From positions 1 to 33,365 of the IMG/VR virus record IMGVR_UViG_3300017634_000004: a DNA stretch of 33,365 bases; one strand, 5' to 3'. This document shows, piece by piece, positions 13,186-21,519 of this stretch. A program made the translations under genes and the position numbers. Source of the DNA: a virus. Under the pieces are notes generated by a model. It saw only the letters and a program-made list of their open reading frames with translations, had not been told where the DNA came from and ran no database searches. Every line of letters starts with the position of its first letter. Within the stretch, counting starts at the first letter, position 1.

Positions 13186-13646
13186 ACGCCTATTCGGCTG
13201 AGGCACGCGAAAAGATCGCAAAAGAGATTTTAGAACGCCTCGCCAAGGGTGAACCCCTTGCCGCAATTTGCCGTGATGACTTCCTCTGCAATGCCGAGAC
13301 GTGGCGCAATTGGTGCAAGGACGACGAAACTTTGGGCATCGCGTACGCGCGCGCGAGGGAGGATGGCTTTGACGCAATCGCCCTCGAGTGCTTGGAGATT
13401 GCAGACGAGACAAGCCGGGATACCAAGACCACGAAAGACGGTGCCGAGATTTGCAACAGCGAGTGGATTAGCCGCTCTAAACTGCGGGTCGAAACGCGCC
13501 TCAAACTGCTGGCGAAGTGGGACCCGAAGCGTTACGGCGAGCGCATCCAGAACGAACACTCAAGCCCAGATGGCGGGCCGCTAAAGATCGAATACGTGCT
13601 GCCAGCCAATCACAAGCCAGAAGAAGGCTACGATAGTGGGGAATGA
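13182..13646 (+). CDS. terS: Terminase small subunit
   Basis: A 154-aa DNA-recognition subunit of the packaging motor, of the Sf6/terminase_small-like type. N-terminal HTH (KIAKEILERLAKGEPLAAICRD, then AETWRNWCKDDETLGIAYAR), central helices carrying ALECLEIADETSRD, and the family motif RVETRLKLLAKWDPKRYGER. Overlaps the DnaA-like gene and the large subunit gene by ATGA at each end. Confidence 0.92.
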   Translation: MNAYSAEAREKIAKEILERLAKGEPLAAICRDDFLCNAETWRNWCKDDETLGIAYARAREDGFDAIALECLEIADETSRDTKTTKDGAEICNSEWISRSKLRVETRLKLLAKWDPKRYGERIQNEHSSPDGGPLKIEYVLPANHKPEEGYDSGE

Positions 13647-14878
13647 GGTTTGAACCGCTCCCGGCCTATCGCTTCCTGACTGACCCATCCAAGCCGCTTG
13701 GGTCTAGGCGGTTTCGTACGTCCTATGGTGGGCGCGGATCGGCTAAGTCTTGGGAGTTTGCGAACGCGGCGATTTTCCATGCCGCAACCCTTCCCAAGCT
13801 GCGGGTCGTGTTTGCGCGTGAGGTGCAGGCCAACTTGGAGGAATCCAGCTTTGAGTTGGTCAAATCCAGGCTAGATCACTACGGCTTGTTGAATGACTAT
13901 TTCAGCGAGGTGAATAGCGCGTTCGTTGGCCGTGACGGTCAGAAGATCATGTTTAAGGGCCTGTGGAAGGGCAACAAACCCGAAGGCATCAAGTCCATGG
14001 AGGGGATAGACCTAACCGTCCTTGAAGAAGCCACAGAGGTCAAGCAGCGCAGCCTTGACGTGCTTATTCCGACGATCATGCGGACACCTCGCTCTGAGTT
14101 GTGGGCGCTCTGGAATCCATCGACCGCAGACGCACCGATTGACCAATACTTTCGCGGGCCTGTGAAGCCGCCTAAAGCCATTGTCGCGCGCACGTCATGG
14201 AAGGATAACCCGCACTTTCCAGACGGGCTCAAGGAGGTGAAAGACCTCGACTATGCCAAAGGGCGCGCACGAGCTGACTGGATTTGGGGTGGCGAGTACA
14301 TGCCATCCATCGACAATGCCATTTGGCAACGCGAAACCCTAGATCAGGCGTGGCGCGTCGGTCAGCGTGCCGACATGTCGCAGCTAACCCGTGTTGTCGT
14401 TGGCGTTGACCCATCAGGCGGCGGTGATGACGTCGGCATCGTCGTGGCTGGGCTCATGGTCGATAAGGCAATCGTGCTGGCAGACATGACCTGCAAGGCC
14501 ACAAGCCCGCTCGCATGGGCGACACAGGTCGGTAAGGCGTGCCAGATATTCCAAGCCGATTGCGTCGTGGCAGAGTCCAACTACGGCGGCGACATGGTGA
14601 AAAGCACGCTGCGAACCGGCGGCGTTACTGCCCGCGTCAAGATGGTCGTGGCGTCTCGTGGCAAGTCAGTCCGGGCAGAACCTATCGCGGCGCTCTATGA
14701 CGCTAATCGCGTGATGCACCGTGAGGCATTTCCGCAGATGGAAGAGGAAATGACCATGACGACGCCTGCAGGCTATCAGGGGTCTAAATCACCTAACCGC
14801 ATGGACGCTCTAGTCTGGGCCCTAACCGATCTCATGCTCGGACCTACAGCGCCCGAACCTTCAATTCGCCGCCTATAA
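13643..14878 (+). CDS. terL: Terminase large subunit (PBSX/Sf6 type)
   Basis: A 411-aa packaging ATPase/nuclease. The ATPase half has a Walker A-like GGRGSAKS at 29-36 and Walker B followed by catalytic acids in IDLTVLEEATE (about 121-131). The RNase H-like nuclease begins GVDPSGGGDDVGIVV (about 253) and continues with VVAESNYGGDM and a final acidic/MDAL motif (SPNRMDALVWAL). All main motifs are intact and the length is normal for the family. It would cut concatemers and pump DNA into the prohead. Confidence 0.95.
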   Translation: MRFEPLPAYRFLTDPSKPLGSRRFRTSYGGRGSAKSWEFANAAIFHAATLPKLRVVFAREVQANLEESSFELVKSRLDHYGLLNDYFSEVNSAFVGRDGQKIMFKGLWKGNKPEGIKSMEGIDLTVLEEATEVKQRSLDVLIPTIMRTPRSELWALWNPSTADAPIDQYFRGPVKPPKAIVARTSWKDNPHFPDGLKEVKDLDYAKGRARADWIWGGEYMPSIDNAIWQRETLDQAWRVGQRADMSQLTRVVVGVDPSGGGDDVGIVVAGLMVDKAIVLADMTCKATSPLAWATQVGKACQIFQADCVVAESNYGGDMVKSTLRTGGVTARVKMVVASRGKSVRAEPIAALYDANRVMHREAFPQMEEEMTMTTPAGYQGSKSPNRMDALVWALTDLMLGPTAPEPSIRRL

Positions 14879-14898
14879 GTCGGGGGTAAACTGCAAGC

Positions 14899-16236
14899 AT
14901 GAAATGGCCTTGGCAGAAATCCGCACCGCCCGAAACGCGCGCGACTGACAGTCAGCGTGTGCTCGCCGTTACCGTAGTCGGCCAGACCGTTTGGGCCTTG
15001 ATCAACTATGACGATTTCGTCAGGAATGCCTATTCGAAAAACCCGATTGTCTATCGGTGTATTCAGCTAATCTCGCAGATGGCGGCTTCAACCCCGTGGA
15101 TGCTGAACGACCGAGACCTGGACGAATCCAACGACCGCCTAGCTATGACCTTGATGCAGCCTAGCGATTCCATGGCGCACGCTGATTTGGTCGAGGCGAT
15201 TATCGGGTCGATGATGCTGGCTGGCGAGGCGTTTGTCGAAGGCATGGAGGTACGCGGCCAGCTTGTCGAAATGGCTTACATGCGGCCTGATTTCGTCAAG
15301 GTCGTGCCCGCTGTTGACGGGTCTGTATCGCGCTATGAGTTTGATGCAGGCGGCGGTAAGAAGGTTTACGAAAACCCGCTCCCCGGCGTATTCGGGCCTC
15401 AGGCATGGTGCCAAGTTTGCCACATCAAGACATGGCACCCGACCGACGCATGGCGCGGTCACTCGCCTATGTTGGCCGCTGCGTCTGCGATCATGGAGCA
15501 TAACGGCGTCGGTGACTTTGCCCGCGCGCTCCTGAAAAATGCCGCACGTCCATCTGGCGCGCTGGTTTATGCGCCAAAAGACCCGAACGTTCCCTCCACC
15601 TTGACGGCAGAGCAGTTCGACCGGGTAAGGCAAGAATTAGACGAAACACATGCAGGCGTTGCCAATGCCGGCCGTCCAATGCTGCTAGAAGGTGGGCTTG
15701 CTTGGGTGCCTATGAGCCTGACGCCTATGGAGATGGGCACGGCAGAAGCGCGCTCTACAGCCTCACGCGAGATTGCCCTAGCGCTTGGTGTGCCGCCTCT
15801 GCTTCTAGGCCTACCTGGTGACAACACCTACGCCAACTTTGCCGAGGCCAACATCGCACTCTGGCGGCAGACGGTTAAGCCGCTTCTTCGCAAGATCACG
15901 GGCCGCATAACGCGATGGGTGCAGCCTTTGCATCGTGGGGCCGTGATCGTGCCTGACTATGACGAAGCACCGATTGCCGAGGCTGAACGCGCGCAGAGAT
16001 TCGAGACCGTCAAGACCGCTGACTTCCTGACGATAGACGAGAAGCGCGATGCTGTCGGCTACCCTGAATTGGAAGGCGGGCTCGGGAAGCAGGTGCTTGT
16101 CGCCGCTGGTTTAACGACGCTGCAAGACCTGATCGATACGGCGGGCATGGCACCAGATCAGGCAGGCGAGCAGGCTTATGGACCTGCCCAGACCGAGGAT
16201 GACCCCGAAGACGATCCAGAAGATGACCAAGGCTAG
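14899..16236 (+). CDS. Portal protein (HK97 family)
   Basis: A 445-aa portal (PF04860) forming the dodecameric DNA entry ring. Family marks: YSKNPIVYRCIQLISQMAAS near residue 50, GHSPMLAAASAIMEHN, then GRPMLLEGGLAWVPMSLTP and the ALGVPPLLLGLPGDNTYANF block. The C-terminus is a short acidic repeat (EDDPEDDPEDDQG), whose DNA also encodes the start of the next gene in another frame (59-base overlap). Preceded by a 20-base gap with no strong ribosome binding site beyond a G-run. Confidence 0.95.
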   Translation: MKWPWQKSAPPETRATDSQRVLAVTVVGQTVWALINYDDFVRNAYSKNPIVYRCIQLISQMAASTPWMLNDRDLDESNDRLAMTLMQPSDSMAHADLVEAIIGSMMLAGEAFVEGMEVRGQLVEMAYMRPDFVKVVPAVDGSVSRYEFDAGGGKKVYENPLPGVFGPQAWCQVCHIKTWHPTDAWRGHSPMLAAASAIMEHNGVGDFARALLKNAARPSGALVYAPKDPNVPSTLTAEQFDRVRQELDETHAGVANAGRPMLLEGGLAWVPMSLTPMEMGTAEARSTASREIALALGVPPLLLGLPGDNTYANFAEANIALWRQTVKPLLRKITGRITRWVQPLHRGAVIVPDYDEAPIAEAERAQRFETVKTADFLTIDEKRDAVGYPELEGGLGKQVLVAAGLTTLQDLIDTAGMAPDQAGEQAYGPAQTEDDPEDDPEDDQG

Positions 16237-16972
16237 CCCAGCACAACGCGCCAAATGGAACCGACAACTGCGGCGTGTCAGCTCGCGGGCTGAGAGTAAG
16301 GCGCGGGCTGCATTGGTGCGTGAGTTTGCTAGGGCGGCTGATAGCTGGGATGCCGGCCGACATTTCCGCGCGGTCGAGAACATCATAGCGGCGTCCTATA
16401 ACGACACGGCGAACGCGACCTACCCGACTGCTCAAGCCATGCTTCAGGGGAAACAAGCGCGCGCTGATGCCGATGCCGCCCGAATTAGCTGGCTGGTTCG
16501 CGTGTCTGACTGGGTGCGCCAATTTGCACGAGAGCGCGCTAGACAGATCGCGCGGGAGTCTCAGCGCATTGTCACCAAGGCGATTGCCGACGCTGCAGCG
16601 CTTGGCGAAGGGCAAGAGGGCGGCAAGCGAAGGATTCTCGAAAAGCTATCGGGCTCTATTGGTCGATCACGCGCGAGAACGATTGCCCGCACCGAAATAG
16701 GCGCGGCGCAAAACATGGCGCTGAGTGAGGCGGCTCAAGCATCTGGCATCGAATACGAGCTCACTTGGTGCGCGGCAGAGGATGAACGCACGCGGCCAAG
16801 CCATGTCGCGGCTGATGGGCAGACCACAAAAGAGGGCGAAGGTTTTGACGTTGGTGGTGCCATTCTGTCTCGTCCAGGAGATCCACGCGGGCCGGGTGCA
16901 GAGGTAATCAATTGCCGGTGCACGCTGTTGATTGAGCCTGTTCTTAGCGACGATTCCAGCGCCAATTTCTAG
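16178..16972 (+). CDS. Minor head protein, SPP1 gp7 / Mu F-like
   Basis: A 264-aa head morphogenesis protein that is usually injected or bound near the portal. The C-terminal domain is diagnostic: RARTIARTEIGAAQNMALSE, WCAAEDERTRPSHVAADGQ, PGDPRGPGAEVINCRCTL. The N-terminal half is highly basic and helical. The start at 16178 (GAGCAGG just upstream) gives a 59-base overlap with the portal; internal ATGs at 16199 and 16223 are alternatives. It follows the portal gene as in most HK97/SPP1-like phages. Confidence 0.88.
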   Translation: MDLPRPRMTPKTIQKMTKASPAQRAKWNRQLRRVSSRAESKARAALVREFARAADSWDAGRHFRAVENIIAASYNDTANATYPTAQAMLQGKQARADADAARISWLVRVSDWVRQFARERARQIARESQRIVTKAIADAAALGEGQEGGKRRILEKLSGSIGRSRARTIARTEIGAAQNMALSEAAQASGIEYELTWCAAEDERTRPSHVAADGQTTKEGEGFDVGGAILSRPGDPRGPGAEVINCRCTLLIEPVLSDDSSANF

Positions 16973-17010
16973 GCAATCCGCACCTATAAATCCCCGCTTA
17001 TGATTGGGGT

Positions 17011-17703
17011 ATGGAATTACAACACCGCTTTGCACCGCTGACCGAAGCCCGCACGATTGAAGGCGTGATCGAGGGCTATGCGTCTGTTTTCGGCGTCGTC
17101 GATAGCCATGGCACGAGCGTTGAGAGGGGCGCATTTGCCCGTTCTCTTGGCGACTGGAAAAAGCGCGGCGAGTCTCCCGGCCTCTACATGCAGCACGACA
17201 TGTCTATGCCTATGGGCGTGTGGGAAATGCTGTCAGAGGATGACAAGGGCCTCAAGGTTTCAGGGCGGCTGGCAAAGTCCGGCCTTGGCGATCACACCGC
17301 GCAGCTATTCGAAATGGGCGCAATCAAGGGCCTGTCAATCGGCTTTATCCCCCGCAAGTGGCGCGAAGACGGTAAGGTTATGCGGTTCGATGACGTTGAC
17401 CTGATCGAGGTCTCCATGGTGACGCGGCCATCTAATTCGAAGGCTAAGGCGTCGTTAAGGTCCGAAGAATTGCGCGCCCAGATCGTGACGGTGCGCGACT
17501 TCGAAGACGCACTGCAGAACCATTTAGGATTCAGCGCGCGGGCTGCAAAAGCCATCGCCGCAACTGGTTTCAAGGCCGCTGATGATCGGGATGATCCGGC
17601 ACCTGAAAACGCTCAGCAACTTCGGGATGAAGGCGAGCAAATCCCCCCCGAAACTGTCCGCTCTATCATTGAGTGGTCGAACAAAATCTTGAAAGGGTCT
17701 TGA
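17011..17703 (+). CDS. Prohead maturation protease (HK97 family)
   Basis: A 230-aa serine protease (PF04586) that trims the capsid protein's N-terminal scaffold. Catalytic His62 lies in MQHD, Ser109 in KGLSIGF, and the acidic partner in the DLIEVSMVTRPSN motif (Glu133). Opening IEGVIEGYASVFGVVDSHG is typical. The C-terminal 60 residues are charged and probably a target/assembly tail. Located directly before the major capsid gene, one base apart from it. Confidence 0.94.
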   Translation: MELQHRFAPLTEARTIEGVIEGYASVFGVVDSHGTSVERGAFARSLGDWKKRGESPGLYMQHDMSMPMGVWEMLSEDDKGLKVSGRLAKSGLGDHTAQLFEMGAIKGLSIGFIPRKWREDGKVMRFDDVDLIEVSMVTRPSNSKAKASLRSEELRAQIVTVRDFEDALQNHLGFSARAAKAIAATGFKAADDRDDPAPENAQQLRDEGEQIPPETVRSIIEWSNKILKGS

Positions 17704-17704
17704 T

Positions 17705-18946
17705 ATGACCGAAGTAGCTTTGAAAGACGCGCTTGAGAGCGTAAACAAAGTAGTCACCGAATTGCGCTCGAACCATGACGCATTGGTTGAAAAGTATGAC
17801 GGCGTCCTGAACGATCAGGAGAAGCGCCTTGAAGCCGCTATTGCCGACACCTTGAAGCGCCAAGAAGAGATCGAAAAGTCTCTGAAGCGTGCCGAAGCCA
17901 TTAAGGCTGGCGTCGAAGAAGGCAAGGAAATGGAAAGCCGCGCCTATACTGAGGCGTTCGGTCGTTGGGTGCGTCAAGGCGATGCAGTCAGCGCAGAAGA
18001 CAAGGCCTTGTTGCAGCAACGTGCGGCTGACGGCTTGATCGGCACGGGCGCAGCCGGTGGCTTCTTGGCCTCTCCTGCAATCGTGCTGGCTGTCGAGCGT
18101 GCTTTGCGCGTGGTGTCGCCAATGCGTCAGCTCTCCACCGTGATCCAGTCCGGCACCTCTGACATTCGCATCCCGGTGAATGACTTGGGCGCAAGCTCGG
18201 GTTGGGTTGGTGAAACGACTGCACGTCCAAAGACCAACACCCCTGACTTTCGTGAAATCAAACCAATCGGCGGCGAACTCTATGCAGAGCCTCGCGTGTC
18301 GAACTGGTTCATTGAAGACGCGGTGATCAACGTCGAGCAGTTCATGGCCGAGGAAATTGCAGATCTGTTCGCCTTCCAAGAAGGTGCGGTCTACATCAAC
18401 GGCACGGGCACGAACCAGCCGCGCGGCGTCATGGCTGAAACCTTCACCAGCCACACCGCCGACCTGACCGCAGACGTTACCGCGGGCACGATTGGCCAGA
18501 TTCGTACGGGTGTCGCCGCAGCTTTGTCGGCTAACCCATACGATCAGATCGTCAACCTGATCAACGTCCTAAAGCCACAGTACACCCCGAACGCTTCCTT
18601 CATGATGAACCGCACCACTTTGGCGGCTCACATGAATGTGAAGGACACTACGGGCAACTACATCTGGCGCGCGTCTCAGTCAAATGGCTTGGGTGGCGTT
18701 GGTCCTTCGACCTTGCTGGGCTTCCCCGTCTATATCGACGACGGCTTGGCATCGGTCGCAGCAAACGCCCGTCCGATCCTGTTCGGCGACATGCGTTCGG
18801 CTTACATCATCGTCGACCGCGTCGGCATGAGCGTGACCCGCAACCCGTTCCGTGAAACCGGCTACGTCATCTTCATGGCACGCAAGCGGGTGTTCGGCAT
18901 CACCAAGAAGCACGAAGCCATCAAGGCGCTTCAGGTCGCCGTCTAA
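17705..18946 (+). CDS. Major capsid protein (HK97 fold, with N-terminal scaffold domain)
   Basis: A 413-aa capsid protein. Residues 1-105 form a charged coiled-coil delta domain (EKRLEAAIADTLKRQEEIEK), acting as built-in scaffold and presumably removed by the protease near GLIGTGAAGG. The rest is the HK97 fold: TSDIRIPVNDLGASSGWVGE, the PIGGELYAEPRVSNWFIEDA strand/E-loop region, INGTGTNQPRGVMA, the SFMMNRTTLAAHM spine part and LLGFPVYIDD. Codon choice is strongly biased compared with neighbours, suggesting high expression. Followed by a terminator. Confidence 0.96.
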   Translation: MTEVALKDALESVNKVVTELRSNHDALVEKYDGVLNDQEKRLEAAIADTLKRQEEIEKSLKRAEAIKAGVEEGKEMESRAYTEAFGRWVRQGDAVSAEDKALLQQRAADGLIGTGAAGGFLASPAIVLAVERALRVVSPMRQLSTVIQSGTSDIRIPVNDLGASSGWVGETTARPKTNTPDFREIKPIGGELYAEPRVSNWFIEDAVINVEQFMAEEIADLFAFQEGAVYINGTGTNQPRGVMAETFTSHTADLTADVTAGTIGQIRTGVAAALSANPYDQIVNLINVLKPQYTPNASFMMNRTTLAAHMNVKDTTGNYIWRASQSNGLGGVGPSTLLGFPVYIDDGLASVAANARPILFGDMRSAYIIVDRVGMSVTRNPFRETGYVIFMARKRVFGITKKHEAIKALQVAV

Positions 18947-18968
18947 GTCTAGCGGACACCAAGCCAAG

Positions 18969-18999
18969 AGGGGCGGGCTTTATCGCCTGCCCCTTTTTT
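18969..18999 (+). terminator. Rho-independent terminator after the capsid gene
   Basis: Ten-pair stem AGGGGCGGGC / GCCTGCCCCT (one G-U pair), six-base loop TTTATC, then five further Ts. It starts 23 bases after the capsid stop. The only convincing intrinsic terminator I see in the rightward gene set. Confidence 0.88.
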
Positions 19000-19016
19000 A
19001 TTTGAGAGGATAGGTC

Positions 19017-19526
19017 ATGCCAATCACCATTGACGAGGTTCGCACGCACTGCCGGATCGACCTAACCTATGACGATGATTTGGTCGCCAAGATGTTGACC
19101 GCAGCGATTCGCCACGTCGAGCAAATCACTGGCTGGCTCACAACTTCCGAAAGTTTACAAAAAGATTACAAAAAGATTTCCGAGGTGCTGCGATTGCCTC
19201 ACTGGCCTGTAACGGCGGTGACTGCGATCCAGCTAGTCGGCACCTCGACCGTGAGTGTCGCCGATGACTTCGATGTCGACCTAACCGCAAGGCCTGCCCG
19301 GATTGAGCGCGCGTCGTCTATCGTTCTTGGTCGTGGTGAGACGATTCGGATCAGCTACACGGCGGGGCTGACAGATATTCCAGACGACATGAAGCAGGCG
19401 ATCCTTATGCTTATATCGCACTGGTATGAAAACCGAGAGGCTGTCATCGTCGGCACAATCTCGGCTGAGGTATCGCTCGGCGTCAACCAGCTCTTGTCGC
19501 CTTACATGGCAAGGCGCTTGGCATGA
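19017..19526 (+). CDS. Head-tail connector (gp6-like)
   Basis: A 169-aa adaptor protein of the HK97 gp6/SPP1 gp15 type that binds under the portal ring. Typical opening TIDEVRTHCRIDLTYDDDLV with the following helix (KMLTAAIRHVEQITG), a beta-rich centre and a C-terminal helix pair (DDMKQAILMLISHWYENREA). GAGAGGA lies upstream of the ATG and downstream of the terminator. Confidence 0.87.
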   Translation: MPITIDEVRTHCRIDLTYDDDLVAKMLTAAIRHVEQITGWLTTSESLQKDYKKISEVLRLPHWPVTAVTAIQLVGTSTVSVADDFDVDLTARPARIERASSIVLGRGETIRISYTAGLTDIPDDMKQAILMLISHWYENREAVIVGTISAEVSLGVNQLLSPYMARRLA

Positions 19527-19855
19527 GCAGGACTGGCCAGCTTCGAGACAGGATCACGCTAAGCCGCAAGGTGCAAGCCGCTGATGGCTTTGGTGGATGG
19601 TCGAAGGCTTGGACAAACATTGGCACCTATTTTGGCGAGGCTAAGCCCATGACGGGACGCGCGGTGTTTTTCGCTGATGGTCTGCGCGAGCAAGAGGCGG
19701 TTCTATTTGAGTTTCGCCACGGGCCAGACATGCGGCAAGGCGACCGGCTGACATGGCGTGGTGTCGCTCACGAGATCGAGGCCGCAACTATTTTACCCGG
19801 CGCCAAGCGCTTCTTAGAGGTGCGCGCGCGTGTCGTGCAGGCAGGTGAGGCATGA
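19523..19855 (+). CDS. Head closure / head-tail joining protein
   Basis: A 110-aa protein of the phage head-tail adaptor family (SPP1 gp16 / PF05521). Recognised by GQLRDRITLSRKVQAADGFGG, the following W-x-x-I-G-T-Y-F-GEAKP segment, and RQGDRLTWRGVAHEIEAATI. Small beta-barrel that plugs the filled head and docks the tail. ATGA overlap with the connector gene; next gene overlaps likewise. Confidence 0.88.
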   Translation: MSRTGQLRDRITLSRKVQAADGFGGWSKAWTNIGTYFGEAKPMTGRAVFFADGLREQEAVLFEFRHGPDMRQGDRLTWRGVAHEIEAATILPGAKRFLEVRARVVQAGEA

Positions 19856-20286
19856 GCGCGGTTCGTGCGCGCGTGATCGGGGGCCGTAAGCTAGAGCAGG
19901 CCCTTGTCCGCAAGGCGAAAAAATACGAGACCGCGACCGCTGCAGGCCTAGAAGCATGGGCCATGCTGGTTCGAAACCATGCAGTGAAGGCCATACAGAA
20001 AGGGCCTAAGACTGGCCGCACCTATGCGAAAGGCACGGTAACGCACCAAGCCTCAGCCCCTGGACAAGCGCCAGCCACAGACACAGGCAATCTTGCGGGC
20101 TCTATCGGCTGGAATGTCGAGGCCAGTTCCTTGGTTGCTGACGTGTTTGCCGGTGCCGCCTACGCCGTGCATCTGGAATTGGGAACACGCCACATCAAGC
20201 CGCGTCCGTTCTTGGTGCCAGCGTTAGACGAAACCGCAGACAAAGGCTTGGCGATATTCAAGGCCACATTGGCGAGGGCGGCATAA
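19852..20286 (+). CDS. HK97 gp10-like tail completion protein
   Basis: A 144-aa protein of the HK97-gp10 family (PF04883). Marks: N-terminal basic helix (LEQALVRKAKKYETATAAGL), PKTGRTYAKGTVTHQASAPGQAPATDTGNLAGSIGW in pieces, and the conserved YAVHLELGTRHIKPRPFLVPAL end. Takes part in head-tail joining or tail completion. Starts within the previous stop and shares one base with the next start (TAATG). Confidence 0.92.
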   Translation: MSAVRARVIGGRKLEQALVRKAKKYETATAAGLEAWAMLVRNHAVKAIQKGPKTGRTYAKGTVTHQASAPGQAPATDTGNLAGSIGWNVEASSLVADVFAGAAYAVHLELGTRHIKPRPFLVPALDETADKGLAIFKATLARAA

Positions 20287-20690
20287 TGGCAGGCGCAGCA
20301 CTAGCATTTCAGAAGATGGTTCTTGACGCGCTCGCCGCTGCGACTCCTGTTGCTGGCGGGCGCATCTATGACTTTGTGCCAGATCGTGCGGCCTATCCGT
20401 TTATTTCGTTCGATGGTGGCGAGGCGCTAGACCAATCCGGCACGGCGGCAGGTGAAGGCGACACGGAAGTATCGCTGACCCTAAACATTTGGTCGCAGCA
20501 AGACGGGTGGCTTGAGGCCGACACAATCGCTGAGGAGGCCTATTCTCGGCTCAATCGCGTGGTGTTGCCGCAATCCGCAGGGCACCGCGCTGTGCTTAAC
20601 TATGAGCGTGACAGGGGCCATATTCGCGACCCTGACGGCAAAACACGGCGCGTTATCTGTCGATACCGTGCCAAACTTGAGAGGCTATAA
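20286..20690 (+). CDS. Tail terminator (DUF3168)
   Basis: A 134-aa DUF3168 protein (PF11367), the ring that caps the tail tube (lambda gpU-like). Visible marks: AFQKMVLDALAAATPVAGGRIYDFVP, AAYPFISFDG, the LTLNIWSQQDGW strand and AEEAYSRL helix, and the R-x-x-x-RYRAKLE finish. Normal length and position between gp10-like protein and tail tube gene. Confidence 0.9.
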   Translation: MAGAALAFQKMVLDALAAATPVAGGRIYDFVPDRAAYPFISFDGGEALDQSGTAAGEGDTEVSLTLNIWSQQDGWLEADTIAEEAYSRLNRVVLPQSAGHRAVLNYERDRGHIRDPDGKTRRVICRYRAKLERL

Positions 20691-20693
20691 CCA

Positions 20694-21119
20694 ATGTCAG
20701 CAGGTGCAGTAGCAGGCGCGCTTATGGCGCTTCGTATCGAAACCGCGACCGCTAACACCTATATCGAATTGGGCGGGCTTCGCACGAAGAGTTTCACGAT
20801 CAATAACGAGCCAATCGAGACCACCAACTCGGACTCGACTGGCCGCTGGCGTGAGTTTTTGACGGGTGCTCTTGCTGCAAAGTCGATTGATTTCAGCGGC
20901 GACGGCGTACTGAAAGACGGCACGGCTAATGATCGCCTCTTGACAATCGTGAACTCGGCAAGTGCTGAGGTCAAATTCCAGCTTTTTATTCCGACCATGG
21001 GAACCTTCGAGGGCCTATTCAAGATCACCTCGGCTGAGTTTTCGTCGGATCATAGCGATGCTGTGGCTTACTCCATGAGCGCGCAAAGCAACGGCGCAAT
21101 CACATTCACGACAATCTAA
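20694..21119 (+). CDS. Major tail tube protein (TP901-1 type)
   Basis: A 141-aa tail tube protein of the TP901-1/GTA family. Visible: TYIELGGLRTKSFTINNEPI, ETTNSDSTGRWREFLTGALA with the K-SIDFSGDGVLKD strand, and the final EFSSDHSDAVAYSMSAQSNG segment. Polymerises into the central tail tube around the tape measure. Three bases after the tail terminator gene. An internal ATG at 20724 is possible but the longer form fits the gap better. Confidence 0.92.
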   Translation: MSAGAVAGALMALRIETATANTYIELGGLRTKSFTINNEPIETTNSDSTGRWREFLTGALAAKSIDFSGDGVLKDGTANDRLLTIVNSASAEVKFQLFIPTMGTFEGLFKITSAEFSSDHSDAVAYSMSAQSNGAITFTTI

Positions 21120-21129
21120 TAGGCCACAA

Positions 21130-21519
21130 ATGAACGCTCGCGGCGATGTAATTCTAAAGGGTGGCCGGGACAAGGATCAGACCTTTGTTCTCGCCTTGAC
21201 TATGGGCGCGCTTGCCCAGCTTGAGACCGAGTTCGGCGTTCGCTCTTATGTCGACGCGCTCGCCAAGTTCAAGACTGGTGTGGATGAGCATGGCAATACC
21301 TTGCACCCATCCATGAACGACCTTTTGAAACTGGTTTATTGCCTCTGCCAGTTCGAGAAGCCAACGACCTTGGACGAGTTCCGGCTGGTTCGCTTTGACG
21401 TGAACGACATTGGCGCGGCAATTCAAGAGCTGTTCCCCGCTGAAAAGGAGGGCTCGCCTAGTAAGGCAGACTCGCGCCCGTCCCTACCCCATGGGCAAGA
21501 TGGTTCTGGCTTGGCGTAA
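21130..21519 (+). CDS. Tail assembly chaperone, GTA gp10-like (first part)
   Basis: A 129-aa protein of the GTA_gp10 family of tail chaperones, expressed between tube and tape measure genes. Motifs: opening NARGDVILKGGRDKDQTFVL, the MGALAQLETEFGVRSYVDAL helix and SMNDLLKLVYCLCQFEK. It probably coats the tape measure protein during tail assembly. A strong ribosome-binding-like sequence AAGGAGGG lies inside the gene at 21445-21452, near the overlap with a second chaperone frame that has no start codon of its own, suggesting frameshifting. Confidence 0.88.
   Translation: MNARGDVILKGGRDKDQTFVLALTMGALAQLETEFGVRSYVDALAKFKTGVDEHGNTLHPSMNDLLKLVYCLCQFEKPTTLDEFRLVRFDVNDIGAAIQELFPAEKEGSPSKADSRPSLPHGQDGSGLA
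21445..21452 (+). promoter_or_regulatory. Internal Shine-Dalgarno-like AAGGAGGG
   Basis: Near-perfect match to the anti-Shine-Dalgarno sequence within the first chaperone gene. No start codon follows at a usable distance in any useful frame; in the -1 frame TAG TAA comes next. Such internal sites can stimulate ribosomal frameshifting, as in E. coli dnaX. It lies 13 bases upstream of the point where the -1 frame opens. Confidence 0.5.

Noticed and set aside
16985-17010. CCCC/GGGG pairing before the protease gene as a terminator
   Set aside because: Only four pairs with a long loop and no T-run.
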